A stretch of DNA of 64,000 nucleotides from NCBI GenBank assembly GCA_003130815.1, contig QFDA01000005.1, forward strand, positions 35,342 to 99,341. Direction: 5' to 3'. Positions 18,214 to 25,530 of the stretch are shown piece by piece (position 1 is the first letter of the stretch; every line of letters starts with the position of its first letter). The notes below the pieces were generated by a model. It saw only the letters and a list, made by a program, of their open reading frames with translations. It searched no databases and was not told the DNA's origin. The translations under genes were made by a program, and so were the position numbers. The DNA comes from Bacteroidetes bacterium SCGC AAA795-G10. Lineage in GTDB: Bacteria; Bacteroidota; Bacteroidia; Flavobacteriales; Flavobacteriaceae.

Positions 18214-18262
18214 TTTTTAGTACTTATCATTAACAGATGAAAAAAATATTTGTAGCTTCTTT
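18064..18262 (+). repeat. Direct repeat B, copy 1 (second copy 18687-18885)
   Basis: 199 bases spanning the 3' third of array copy 3, the 23-base intergenic gap and the first 26 bases of copy 4 recur in the same register at 18687-18885 (copy 4, gap, copy 5). I count nine differences and no length change, about 95% identity. Confidence 0.88.
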
Positions 18263-18836
18263 ATATTTAGTCATGATTTCATGTTTTAAAACAGATATAG
18301 TTCAATATGGTTCAAAAAATTTAGATCCTGCCACATTCGCTAGTGGACAACAACTCCCAACAAAACCAAAAGACTTAACATACTTCTGCAATCCAGCAGG
18401 TCTTGGAAGAAAAGGTTGTAAATTTTTATCTAAATATGACGGTACAATATGGGCAGATAAAGAAAATTATTATAGTGACTTTTCAGATATACAATTTTTA
18501 AACATTGCATATTTCATATCCTTCTTTGATATTAATAATGATGTTTCATATTGCAAAGGATGGAGACCAGGTGAAAATAATTATGATGGAATAAAATGGA
18601 ATATAAAAATCAAAAAAAATGAATGGGATGAGTTTTGGTTTGATTATGAATATTATGGGACAAGTCAAGAAATGGAATATACCACAACTTATAAATATGA
18701 AGTAATTGATGGTTTACTTCATTTTTCAAATACAGAGGGTCAAGAATTTATTTTCCACCCATCTGATAAAAATTATTCAAAAGATATTGTTGATACTGGT
18801 GAAATAATTGAATTAGAGGGATGTATGTTCCTCTAG
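18237..18836 (+). CDS. Array lipoprotein, copy 4
   Basis: Fourth paralogue, 199 residues, signal MKKIFVASLYLVMISC (Cys16). It follows copy 3 after 23 bases. It has the FCNPAGLGRKGCKF pair, WADKENYYSDFSD, SYCKGWRPGEN, WFDYEYYGT, YKYEVID and ELEGCMF. Its 5' part is nearly the same as copy 3, and its 3' part plus the gap resembles both copy 3 and the start of copy 5, which makes it a mosaic of its neighbours. Function unknown; lipoprotein of the outer membrane or periplasm. Confidence 0.85.
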   Translation: MKKIFVASLYLVMISCFKTDIVQYGSKNLDPATFASGQQLPTKPKDLTYFCNPAGLGRKGCKFLSKYDGTIWADKENYYSDFSDIQFLNIAYFISFFDINNDVSYCKGWRPGENNYDGIKWNIKIKKNEWDEFWFDYEYYGTSQEMEYTTTYKYEVIDGLLHFSNTEGQEFIFHPSDKNYSKDIVDTGEIIELEGCMFL

Positions 18837-18859
18837 TTTTAAATAATTATCATTAACAG

Positions 18860-19450
18860 ATGAAAAAAATATTTGTAGCTTCTTTGTGCTTAATACATTT
18901 TACTTGTTATAAGACAGATGTAATTCAACACGGAACAGCAAATTTAGATCCACGTCAATGGGCAAGTGGAGGACAAATAAACAGTTTATCGCAACAATAT
19001 AACGTTTTCTGTGCTGGAGTAAAGACTTGCAAATTTCTATACAAATATGATGATTCAATGTGGGCAGATACAGATAATTATTACAGTGAGTTTTCGGATA
19101 TAAAATTTAAAAACGCAGCTACATATTTTATATCCTTCTTTAAAATTGATAATGACGTTTCATATTGTAAGGGATGGCAAAAAGGTGAAAATATTTATAA
19201 TGGAATAAAATGGGACATAACTATCAAAAAAGATGAGTGGGATGTTTTTTGGTTTGATTTTGATTATTACGGGACTGGTCAAGAAATTGAATATACTATA
19301 ACTTATAAATATGAAGTAATTGATGGTTTACTCCATTTTTCCAACTCTGAAGATCAATCATTTATTTTTCATCCATCAAAAAAAAATTACTCAAAAGAAT
19401 TAATTGATACAAACCAAATAATTGAACAAGATGGGTGCTTATTTTTATAA
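18860..19450 (+). CDS. Array lipoprotein, copy 5
   Basis: Fifth paralogue, 196 residues, signal MKKIFVASLCLIHFTC (Cys16), whose first codons are the same as copy 4. After the Cys it reads YKTDVIQHGTANLDPRQWAS and keeps the cysteine pair FCAGVKTCKF. SYCKGWQKGEN, WFDFDYYGT, YKYEVIDGLLHFS and the terminal QDGCLFL are present. It is intermediate between copies 1-4 and copies 6-7: paired cysteines as in the former, LFL ending as in the latter. Confidence 0.85.
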   Translation: MKKIFVASLCLIHFTCYKTDVIQHGTANLDPRQWASGGQINSLSQQYNVFCAGVKTCKFLYKYDDSMWADTDNYYSEFSDIKFKNAATYFISFFKIDNDVSYCKGWQKGENIYNGIKWDITIKKDEWDVFWFDFDYYGTGQEIEYTITYKYEVIDGLLHFSNSEDQSFIFHPSKKNYSKELIDTNQIIEQDGCLFL

Positions 19451-19522
19451 TTAGGATAAACTAAAAATAATAATCTATAATTTTAATTAAGTTTATAAAT
19501 TATATTTATTAATCATAAATCA

Positions 19523-20104
19523 ATGAAAAAGTCACTAGCAGCTGCCTTATTGAGTTTTTTAATTTCTTCTTGTTTTAAAACTGATGTTAGACAATATGAG
19601 TCTTGGAATCAAGATCCATTAACTAAAGCAAGTGGTTATCAAGTTAATCGCTTACCGAAACAATATAATTCATTTAGTGGTGCTAGATTTTTAAGCAAAT
19701 ATGATGATACAATGTGGGCAGATACAGATAATTATTACAGTGACTTTTCAGATATCAAATTTGAAAGAAGTGGGCCAGTATTTATATCATTCTTCAACAT
19801 TAATAATGATGTGTCATATTGTAAAGGATGGAAAAAAGAGGAAAATATTTATGATGGAATAAAATGGAATATTACATTTAAAACGAATGAAGAGGATGTT
19901 TTATGGTTTGATTATGATTACTATGGAACAGGTCAAGATATAGAATATACTATAACTTATAAATATGAAGTTATTGATGGTTTACTCCATTTTTCAAATA
20001 CAGAGGATCAAGAATTTATATTCCATCCATCAGACAAAAAATACTCAAGAGAATTAATCGACACAGGTGAAATAATTGAACAAGAAGGTTGTTTGTTTTT
20101 GTAA
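19523..20104 (+). CDS. Array lipoprotein, copy 6
   Basis: Sixth paralogue, 193 residues, signal MKKSLAAALLSFLISSC (Cys17). The first cysteine pair is lost: the place of FC...CKF is taken by YNSFSGARFLSKYD. SYCKGW and the terminal EGCLFL cysteines remain. The last 162 bases are about 97% identical to those of copy 7, while the 5' halves differ more. The start follows the common leader cataaatcaATG. A near -7 box (TATATTTA, one mismatch) lies at 19501-19508. Confidence 0.85.
   Translation: MKKSLAAALLSFLISSCFKTDVRQYESWNQDPLTKASGYQVNRLPKQYNSFSGARFLSKYDDTMWADTDNYYSDFSDIKFERSGPVFISFFNINNDVSYCKGWKKEENIYDGIKWNITFKTNEEDVLWFDYDYYGTGQDIEYTITYKYEVIDGLLHFSNTEDQEFIFHPSDKKYSRELIDTGEIIEQEGCLFL
19943..20104 (+). 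repeat. Direct repeat C, copy 1 (second copy 21973-22134)
   Basis: The final 162 bases of array copy 6, to the stop codon, recur as the final 162 bases of copy 7 with five differences. The coding differences are mostly silent. Confidence 0.9.
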
Positions 20105-20118
20105 TTGAGGTAGACTAA

Positions 20119-20190
20119 ATCATCGACATATCCTCTTAATTAAGTTTAATGACTAATTTGTATATTGTAATTTATTAACCATAAATCAAT
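20119..20190 (+). repeat. Upstream repeat D, copy 1 (second copy 21487-21555)
   Basis: The block atcatcgacatatcctctt, then attaagtt, then taatttgtatatt and finally a cataaatca-type leader, lies before the secreted gene at 20195. It returns before array copy 7 at 21487-21555 with a few changes. TAATTTG within it is one base short of the -7 consensus in both copies. The two copies flank the pair of non-array genes. Confidence 0.75.
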
Positions 20191-20194
20191 TAAA

Positions 20195-20923
20195 ATGAAA
20201 AATATACTTTTTACTTTTTTACTATTACCTTTTTTTGCAACTGCTCAAGTAGCGGTATTTCATCCTGTTAAAATTCCTCAGGATCAAGTAGAAAAATTTT
20301 TGGAAATTGAAACTAATTATAGCCAAAAAGTAGCTCAGAACGCAGTTAAAAAAGGTGATTTACTTTGGTGGGCATTAATGAAATCTTTTAATGCCACAAG
20401 TAAAGACTATAATTATATGTGGGTGAATGTTTATAAAGACATAGATGCTACAGTTTCATCATCGGCAAGCTGGTGGACAAATTCTGAAGAAGTTGTTGGA
20501 GTTAAGCCACAAATACTCTATGATGGCTGGAGTGGTGGTGAAGCTGACCGAAGGTACTTCTATCAAATTAAAGGGCAAATTGATTCGGGTGTAGAAGGAA
20601 AATTTGTGATTTTCAATTTTGCTTCACCAAAAAATATAGATAAAGTAATTTCTGATAGTAAGAATTATGTTACCCCTAGATTTAAGAAGGTAATGAAATC
20701 TGCAGGAATGACTGGTTGGGGCTATGCAACTAAAATTACTCCACAAGGTCAAGACTATGCATCATTTATGACTTACGACGCTTTTGACTCAATGTCCAAT
20801 TTAATGAAACATTTGTCAGGAGAGGGCGCAGCAATGAAATCACTAGATTTAGATAAACTTGAAAGAATTAATTGGGAATCACGATATATTCTAGAGATTG
20901 TGTCTTCAACTGCATCAAACTAA
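20195..20923 (+). CDS. Secreted protein of unknown function inside the array
   Basis: I do not recognise this 242-residue protein. It has a standard signal peptide (MKNILFTFLLLPFFATAQ, cut before Gln) with no lipobox. It is unlike the array lipoproteins. Visible features are Trp-rich blocks (GDLLWWALMKSF, SSASWWTN, YDGWSGGEADRRYFYQ) and two similar halves that could be alpha/beta ferredoxin-like domains (AVFHPVKIPQDQVEKFLEIE and the part after ATKITPQGQDYASFMTYDAF). It shares its upstream repeat with copy 7. Function unknown; periplasmic or exported. Confidence 0.75.
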   Translation: MKNILFTFLLLPFFATAQVAVFHPVKIPQDQVEKFLEIETNYSQKVAQNAVKKGDLLWWALMKSFNATSKDYNYMWVNVYKDIDATVSSSASWWTNSEEVVGVKPQILYDGWSGGEADRRYFYQIKGQIDSGVEGKFVIFNFASPKNIDKVISDSKNYVTPRFKKVMKSAGMTGWGYATKITPQGQDYASFMTYDAFDSMSNLMKHLSGEGAAMKSLDLDKLERINWESRYILEIVSSTASN

Positions 20924-20962
20924 AATACAAAGATTTGTTACTTACAACTGTTTACATAATAT

Positions 20963-20996
20963 GCACCTCTCCTATATAGATCTTATAGGAGGGTGC
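20963..20996 (+). terminator. Strong stem-loop between the two non-array genes
   Basis: GCACC-t-CTCCTATA pairs with TATAGGAG-GGTGC around a 7-base loop: 13 base pairs with one bulged T. It lies 40 bases after the stop of the gene at 20195 and 20 bases before the ATG of the next gene. No T-run follows, so it may be a weak terminator, an mRNA-stabilising 3' end or a leader structure of the next gene. Confidence 0.6.
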
Positions 20997-21016
20997 TAAC
21001 TAATGTTCCATTAAAA

Positions 21017-21469
21017 ATGAAAAAAATATTATTTATCCTGGCTGCAGTATTTTTCACTGGATTAGTTTTTTCACAAGAAAACAAAATTCTAGAAAATCAA
21101 ATTGTAAAACAATGGATGGATTATTCAAAAGGTTTTGAGTATAAGGATTACGAAAGAATTGCAAGTCATTTTACATATCCTGCAATTTTTAACAATTCAA
21201 CTCCAATAATAGTGAAGAACAAAAAAATGATGATCGATGCTTACAAATCAGTTAGGGAAAATGTTCAGAAAGATTATAAATATTCACTAATTGATAAGTG
21301 GAAATTAATAAATATTACAAACGAATTTCTAATATTAGATGCTCATTATTCTAGATACAATTCAGATTATAAGCAAATCTTATCTGGCAGGGGATTATAT
21401 TTTTATAAGAAACTAAATGGTAACTGGTTTCTTAAAGAGGTCACTACTCTTTCACAAAATAAACTTTAA
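21017..21469 (+). CDS. Secreted NTF2/SnoaL-like protein
   Basis: 150-residue protein starting at ATG 21017 (a GTG at 20993 would add eight residues before the signal peptide). The signal peptide is MKKILFILAAVFFTGLVFSQ. The mature part, WMDYSKGFEYKDYERIASHF, then a central IDAYKSVR segment and a C-terminal GLYFYKKLNGNWFLKEV, fits the NTF2-like fold of SnoaL/DUF4440-type proteins. This is an inference from pattern and no catalytic residues are clear. With the gene at 20195 it interrupts the lipoprotein array. Confidence 0.65.
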   Translation: MKKILFILAAVFFTGLVFSQENKILENQIVKQWMDYSKGFEYKDYERIASHFTYPAIFNNSTPIIVKNKKMMIDAYKSVRENVQKDYKYSLIDKWKLINITNEFLILDAHYSRYNSDYKQILSGRGLYFYKKLNGNWFLKEVTTLSQNKL

Positions 21470-21486
21470 CCACAATTTAAATTCAG

Positions 21487-21555
21487 ATCATCGGCATATC
21501 CTCTTCATTAAGTTCAGGGAGTAATTTGTATATTTAGGTCAATAACTATAAATCA
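21487..21555 (+). repeat. Upstream repeat D, copy 2
   Basis: Second copy of the block found at 20119-20190: atcatcggcatatcctctt, attaagtt, gtaatttgtatatt and ataaatca directly before the GTG start of array copy 7. Its presence before two unrelated coding regions suggests a transferred promoter or leader. Confidence 0.75.
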
Positions 21556-22134
21556 GTGTCAAAGCCTTTTTTTCTTTTTTTGTTCATATTTATGTTTTCT
21601 TGTTATAAAACAGATGTAGTGCAATATCAGACTTGGAATTTAGATCCTGTAACTAAAGTAAGTGGAATGCAAGTTAATCACGTACCACGGCAATATACTG
21701 TTTTCTATGGGAATAGATTTTTAAGTAAGCATGATGAAACAATTTGGGCAGACACTGAAAATTATTACAGTGATTTTTCAGATATAAAATTTGAAAGAAA
21801 TGGCCCAGTATTTATATCATTCTTTAACATTGATAATGACATTTCATATTGTAAAGGATGGAAAAAAGAGGAAAATATTTATGATGGAATAAAATGGTTT
21901 ATAACCATTAAAAAAGACGAGGAAGATGTTTTATGGTTTGATCTTGATTATTACGGCTCTAATCAGGAAATTGAATATACTATAACTTATAAATATGAAG
22001 TAATTGATGGTTTACTTCATTTTTCAAATACAGAGGATCAAGAATTTATATTCCATCCATCAGACAAAAAATACTCTAGAGAATTAATCGACACAGGTGA
22101 AATAATTGAACAAGAAGGTTGTCTGTTTTTTTAA
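21556..22134 (+). CDS. Array lipoprotein, copy 7
   Basis: Seventh paralogue, 192 residues, with a GTG start giving MSKPFFLFLFIFMFSC (Cys16). No ATG fits the signal peptide. Like copy 6 it lacks the first cysteine pair (YTVFYGNRFLSKHD) but keeps SYCKGW and EGCLFF. The last 162 bases are about 97% identical to copy 6. It ends the array and faces the convergent SUI1 gene, 24 bases away. Confidence 0.84.
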   Translation: MSKPFFLFLFIFMFSCYKTDVVQYQTWNLDPVTKVSGMQVNHVPRQYTVFYGNRFLSKHDETIWADTENYYSDFSDIKFERNGPVFISFFNIDNDISYCKGWKKEENIYDGIKWFITIKKDEEDVLWFDLDYYGSNQEIEYTITYKYEVIDGLLHFSNTEDQEFIFHPSDKKYSRELIDTGEIIEQEGCLFF

Positions 22135-22158
22135 TACAACCAGTTCAAAATCAGATAA

Positions 22159-22503
22159 TTATCCTCCAACACGTTTTATTTTGTGTCCCATATCCTGAAG
22201 TATTTCAATTATTTTATCCCTAAAATTTCCTTGTATGATTATTTCTCCATTTTTTATACTTCCACCAACACCAACTTTATTTTTAAGTGTTTTAGCAAGA
22301 TTTTTTATTTCACTAGGACTACCTGAAAATCCTTTTAAAATTGTGACTGTCTTTCCAGCTCGCCCTTTATTACTAAAATGTGCTTCAAGATTTTGCGAAA
22401 TAAAAACAGGTGCTGAAATACTTTGGTCTTCCTTAGGAGTGGGCTGAAGATTGTCAAATTGAATTTTACCTAAATCTTCAAGTGAGTTGAATTTCTTTGA
22501 CAT
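22159..22503 (-). CDS. SUI1/eIF1-like translation factor (YciH family)
   Basis: 114-residue protein from ATG 22503 (MSKKFNSLEDLG); a start four codons earlier is also possible. The SUI1 domain fills the C-terminal two-thirds: GRAGKTVTILKGFSG, NLAKTLKNKVGVGGSIK, GEIIIQGNFRDKI and the end GHKIKRVGG. Bacterial relatives (YciH) can affect start-site fidelity; the role in Bacteroidota is untested. Single gene, convergent with the lipoprotein array. Confidence 0.9.
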   Translation of the reverse strand: MSKKFNSLEDLGKIQFDNLQPTPKEDQSISAPVFISQNLEAHFSNKGRAGKTVTILKGFSGSPSEIKNLAKTLKNKVGVGGSIKNGEIIIQGNFRDKIIEILQDMGHKIKRVGG

Positions 22504-22570
22504 ACTATAATTCAAGTTGAGGGACTAAAATAGTATTTTTATACATGAAATTTAATTTTTAAAAGTTTTG

Positions 22571-23110
22571 ATGATGGCAGATAAAGCTCCTTTCCATATA
22601 ATTCCTGATTCACCCGATACAATATCCTGTGTTAATATAATAACTCGAATGTTGCAAGGTTTAGGTTTCAGATACCACTGGGCTACTAAAGGACTTAGAA
22701 ATAAAGATTTAGATTACAGACCTACAGATTCAGCAAAAAATTGTTTAGAAACATTAAAACATATTTACATATTAGTAGAAATTATTAATGCTGCTACTCA
22801 AAATAAAATTTCTGTTCGTCCTGCACCAATAGAAAATATTCCAAATGAATTTGAAATATTACGAGAAATAACACTAAATAGAATTAAAGAATCGTGTGTT
22901 TTATTTGAATCAATGACATTGGATGAATTAGAATTATTAAAAATAAAATTCAATAGGGGGGGTGTATTTTCAGAATTTCCTGTTTGGAATTTAATTAACG
23001 GTCCTATTTCTGATGCTATTTATCATGTCGGACAAATAGTAAGCTTCAGAAGAACAAGCGGAAATCCAATAGAAAAGGGAGTAAATGTATTCTTAGGTGA
23101 AAAAAGATAA
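22571..23110 (+). CDS. DinB/YfiT-like protein
   Basis: About 179 residues; two adjacent ATGs (22571 and 22574) are possible starts. The pattern fits the DinB four-helix family: LQGLGFRYHWATKGL near the N-terminus, NCLETLKHIYILVEIIN in the middle and DAIYHVGQIVSFRR near the end; His residues in RYHW, LKHI and YHVGQ could bind a metal. Some family members are thiol transferases or metal-dependent hydrolases; no substrate can be named here. It is divergent from the SUI1 gene. Confidence 0.75.
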   Translation: MMADKAPFHIIPDSPDTISCVNIITRMLQGLGFRYHWATKGLRNKDLDYRPTDSAKNCLETLKHIYILVEIINAATQNKISVRPAPIENIPNEFEILREITLNRIKESCVLFESMTLDELELLKIKFNRGGVFSEFPVWNLINGPISDAIYHVGQIVSFRRTSGNPIEKGVNVFLGEKR

Positions 23111-23114
23111 CTTT

Positions 23115-23219
23115 TTAATTATCACGATCTTCAAAATTTTCACTTTTTTCTTTGCTAATTTTATCTATAAATAAGTATACCAAAACTCCAGCAACTATTA
23201 TGATTAGTACTAATGTCAT
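23115..23219 (-). CDS. 34-residue membrane peptide downstream of ybjQ-like gene
   Basis: A short frame from ATG 23219 to TAA 23115 encodes MTLVLIIIVAGVLVYLFIDK followed by a charged tail ending FEDRDN. It has one transmembrane helix (residues 2-18) and a polar C-terminus. It begins seven bases after the ybjQ-like stop, so it is probably co-translated. The hydrophobic-then-charged layout and the tight spacing argue for a real gene; no homology was checked. Confidence 0.6.
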   Translation of the reverse strand: MTLVLIIIVAGVLVYLFIDKISKEKSENFEDRDN

Positions 23220-23226
23220 GGTAAGT

Positions 23227-23541
23227 TTACTTTACGATGACAGCTGTACCATAGGCTAATATCTCAGAACAACCTTGCATGACCATTGATGTTGTAAGTC
23301 TAACATTAACAATTGCATTTGCTCCAAGGGACTCTGCATCATCAACCATTCGTTTTAAAGCTTGTTCTCTTGATTGTGCTTGAAGCTTTGTATATTCAGA
23401 TATTTCTCCACCGATTATGTTTTTTAAACCAGCGAATATGTCTTTGCCTATGTTTCTTGCTCGAACAGTACTTCCTCTGGCTATACCAAGAGTTTCTACA
23501 ATGGTTTTATTTGGGATTTGTTCTGTTGTAACTATTATCAT
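23227..23541 (-). CDS. YbjQ/UPF0145 family protein
   Basis: 104 residues, matching UPF0145 (YbjQ): ending VETLGIARGSTVRARN, IGGEISEYTKL, REQALKRMVDDAESLGANA and YGTAVIVK. These proteins form pentamers and are sometimes called heavy-metal binding domains, but their function is not established. Followed after seven bases by the 34-residue membrane peptide. Confidence 0.9.
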   Translation of the reverse strand: MIIVTTEQIPNKTIVETLGIARGSTVRARNIGKDIFAGLKNIIGGEISEYTKLQAQSREQALKRMVDDAESLGANAIVNVRLTTSMVMQGCSEILAYGTAVIVK

Positions 23542-23624
23542 ATAGAGTAGTGGCTAAATTATTGAGTTTTTAGAATATTAAAGATTCTATTTTACATAAT
23601 ATAAATTATAGTTTTTAAAATTAA

Positions 23625-25511
23625 TTAGTTTTTCAACCATGCAGTTCGCAAAGTCAAAGCTTTTTCGTCTGCATAAGGATCTTCAACAACTCCACTAACT
23701 TTAACATTAGGTTTCCCTGTAATTCCAATTAAAGTTTGCTTCTCCATATTTCTCTGAATTGTGAGTGTAAACTCTTTTTTATCATCCCACATGAAGCTTG
23801 GTGTAAATACTGCATTAATTTGTTCAGCATTTTCCTTTTTAATCTCTGGTAACATCTTACCATCTAATCCTAAAAAGACGTCACCTATTTCAACTCCCAT
23901 TGATTCTATTGTATCATTTAAACCAGTGACCACATATCTTACTTTTCCATCTTGGTCTGGCTGTGGCTCAAAAAATGGATTCTGATTGTCTTTAAAAAGA
24001 ATACTTGGTAAAGGTACTTCAGTTTCTCCCATTGTAAGGCCAACCCTATTTAAATATTCCATATAATCTATTGGCACTTTTCCTTCAACATGATTTTTGA
24101 AAAAATCAGCTACTTCTGGATAAGTCATTGAAATAATTTCGTCTATAAGTATGTTGTCTTTAAATGGTTTTTCTTTACCATATTTCTTTGCAAGATCTTG
24201 CATCACTGATAAAATCCCCTTCTCACCACTACTGTTTTCACGAATTATTATGTCCAGACACATGTTAATCAGCGCACCTTTTTGATAAACATTACCATAA
24301 TTGGTTTGATAGGGCTCGTCTACAATTTTTGAACTCATTTCAGTAAATGACATCTTATCATCATAGCGTTTCGAGTAGTTTAGTTTTTCAAGGATTCGAT
24401 TATAGAAATTCTGTTCATCAATAAGGCCTTGGTTAATTTGGAACAAGTTTGCGAAATACTCTGTAGTTCCCTCATACATCCACAAATGTTTTGACATCAA
24501 AGGTGTATTATATTCAAAATTATGGATTTCTTCAGAATGAATATTTAAAGGAGTTAAAGTGTGAAAAAATTCATGTGACACAACATCAACTAAACTCTGG
24601 GTTAATTCCTCAGCCTGCATTTGATCAACAAAAACAACAGTTGTTGAAGTATGATGCTCTAAGGCTCCCATCATTCCACCAAAATATTGCAAATCTTCCA
24701 TTCCCATAAGGTGTAATAGAATGTCGTAAGAAGCTGTATTATTGGCATCTCCCAAGAATTTTTTTTGCGCAATCATCATTTTTTCAATAGCATCTCGATA
24801 GTCTTCTGCTTTATGAGTACCAGAAGGCGAATAAATAGCTAATCCAACTTTTATATCATCCAAATCAAAAGAAACAGCATTTGGCTCACTGTACAATATT
24901 GGATTATCAATTATATGAAAATATCTTTTGGCTGAAAATATATCGAGTGTATCACTTTTTGAAATAACTGATAATGATGTAAAGGGCTTCAAATTTTTTG
25001 GTGATCGAATACTAAGTCTGTAAGACTTTTCTTTCATACCCCCAAAATATCCAATCATACTATGTAAATTCAATAGAAAGGTTACATCTTTTTTGTAATT
25101 AGTACCCCCCATTGGGTATATGGCTTTTCCATCAGGGCCATCAAAGGTATCATTAGTAAGATATGTTATTTTGTCCAATTTTTTTGCTTCAGTTATGGAC
25201 CAAGTATTTTCATCTTCTTGGTTTAATTGTAATTCATTACCCTTATAATCAAAAGCTTTAATATTTTCAATGAACCGACCAAAATTTGAATATTCATAAG
25301 TTCCAGGTACAATTTGAGGAATATAAAAAGTAATTTCATTATCACTAATCTTTGGTGGATCAATTACAACTTTAACTTTATCGTCATTTACATCAACCAA
25401 GTCAATAGAAGCAATAATACCAACTTGTTTGAAAGTATTATTTTGTTTTAGAGTAGCACAACCAAAAAATATAATTGATAAGGAAAAGATTAAAAGATTA
25501 TTTTTCTTCAT
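23625..25511 (-). CDS. M61 family peptidase, lipoprotein
   Basis: Glycyl-aminopeptidase-type metallopeptidase of 628 residues with a lipobox (FFGC, Cys18). The zinc site is HEFFH (His313, Glu314, His317) with the later Glu in MYEGTTEYFAN as third ligand. An N-terminal beta-rich domain (about 35-210) precedes it, and a PDZ-like domain (about 500-595, VTGLNDTIESMGVEIGDVFLG) follows, as is typical for M61. It is probably exported to the periplasm or surface and used in peptide breakdown. It follows the DUF2461 gene by 19 bases and may be the last gene of the long his-led transcript. Confidence 0.9.
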   Translation of the reverse strand: MKKNNLLIFSLSIIFFGCATLKQNNTFKQVGIIASIDLVDVNDDKVKVVIDPPKISDNEITFYIPQIVPGTYEYSNFGRFIENIKAFDYKGNELQLNQEDENTWSITEAKKLDKITYLTNDTFDGPDGKAIYPMGGTNYKKDVTFLLNLHSMIGYFGGMKEKSYRLSIRSPKNLKPFTSLSVISKSDTLDIFSAKRYFHIIDNPILYSEPNAVSFDLDDIKVGLAIYSPSGTHKAEDYRDAIEKMMIAQKKFLGDANNTASYDILLHLMGMEDLQYFGGMMGALEHHTSTTVVFVDQMQAEELTQSLVDVVSHEFFHTLTPLNIHSEEIHNFEYNTPLMSKHLWMYEGTTEYFANLFQINQGLIDEQNFYNRILEKLNYSKRYDDKMSFTEMSSKIVDEPYQTNYGNVYQKGALINMCLDIIIRENSSGEKGILSVMQDLAKKYGKEKPFKDNILIDEIISMTYPEVADFFKNHVEGKVPIDYMEYLNRVGLTMGETEVPLPSILFKDNQNPFFEPQPDQDGKVRYVVTGLNDTIESMGVEIGDVFLGLDGKMLPEIKKENAEQINAVFTPSFMWDDKKEFTLTIQRNMEKQTLIGITGKPNVKVSGVVEDPYADEKALTLRTAWLKN

Positions 25512-25530
25512 TTTAAAATTAAATTTAGAA

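Noticed and set aside
20963..20996. Transposon end or attachment site at the stem-loop
   Set aside because: No target duplication or matching copy elsewhere in the window; structure fits an RNA hairpin better.
16369..22134. CRISPR array or mobile-element block suggested by repeated DNA
   Set aside because: The repeats are in coding frame, without regular spacers, inverted ends, transposase or integrase genes; they reflect paralogous genes.
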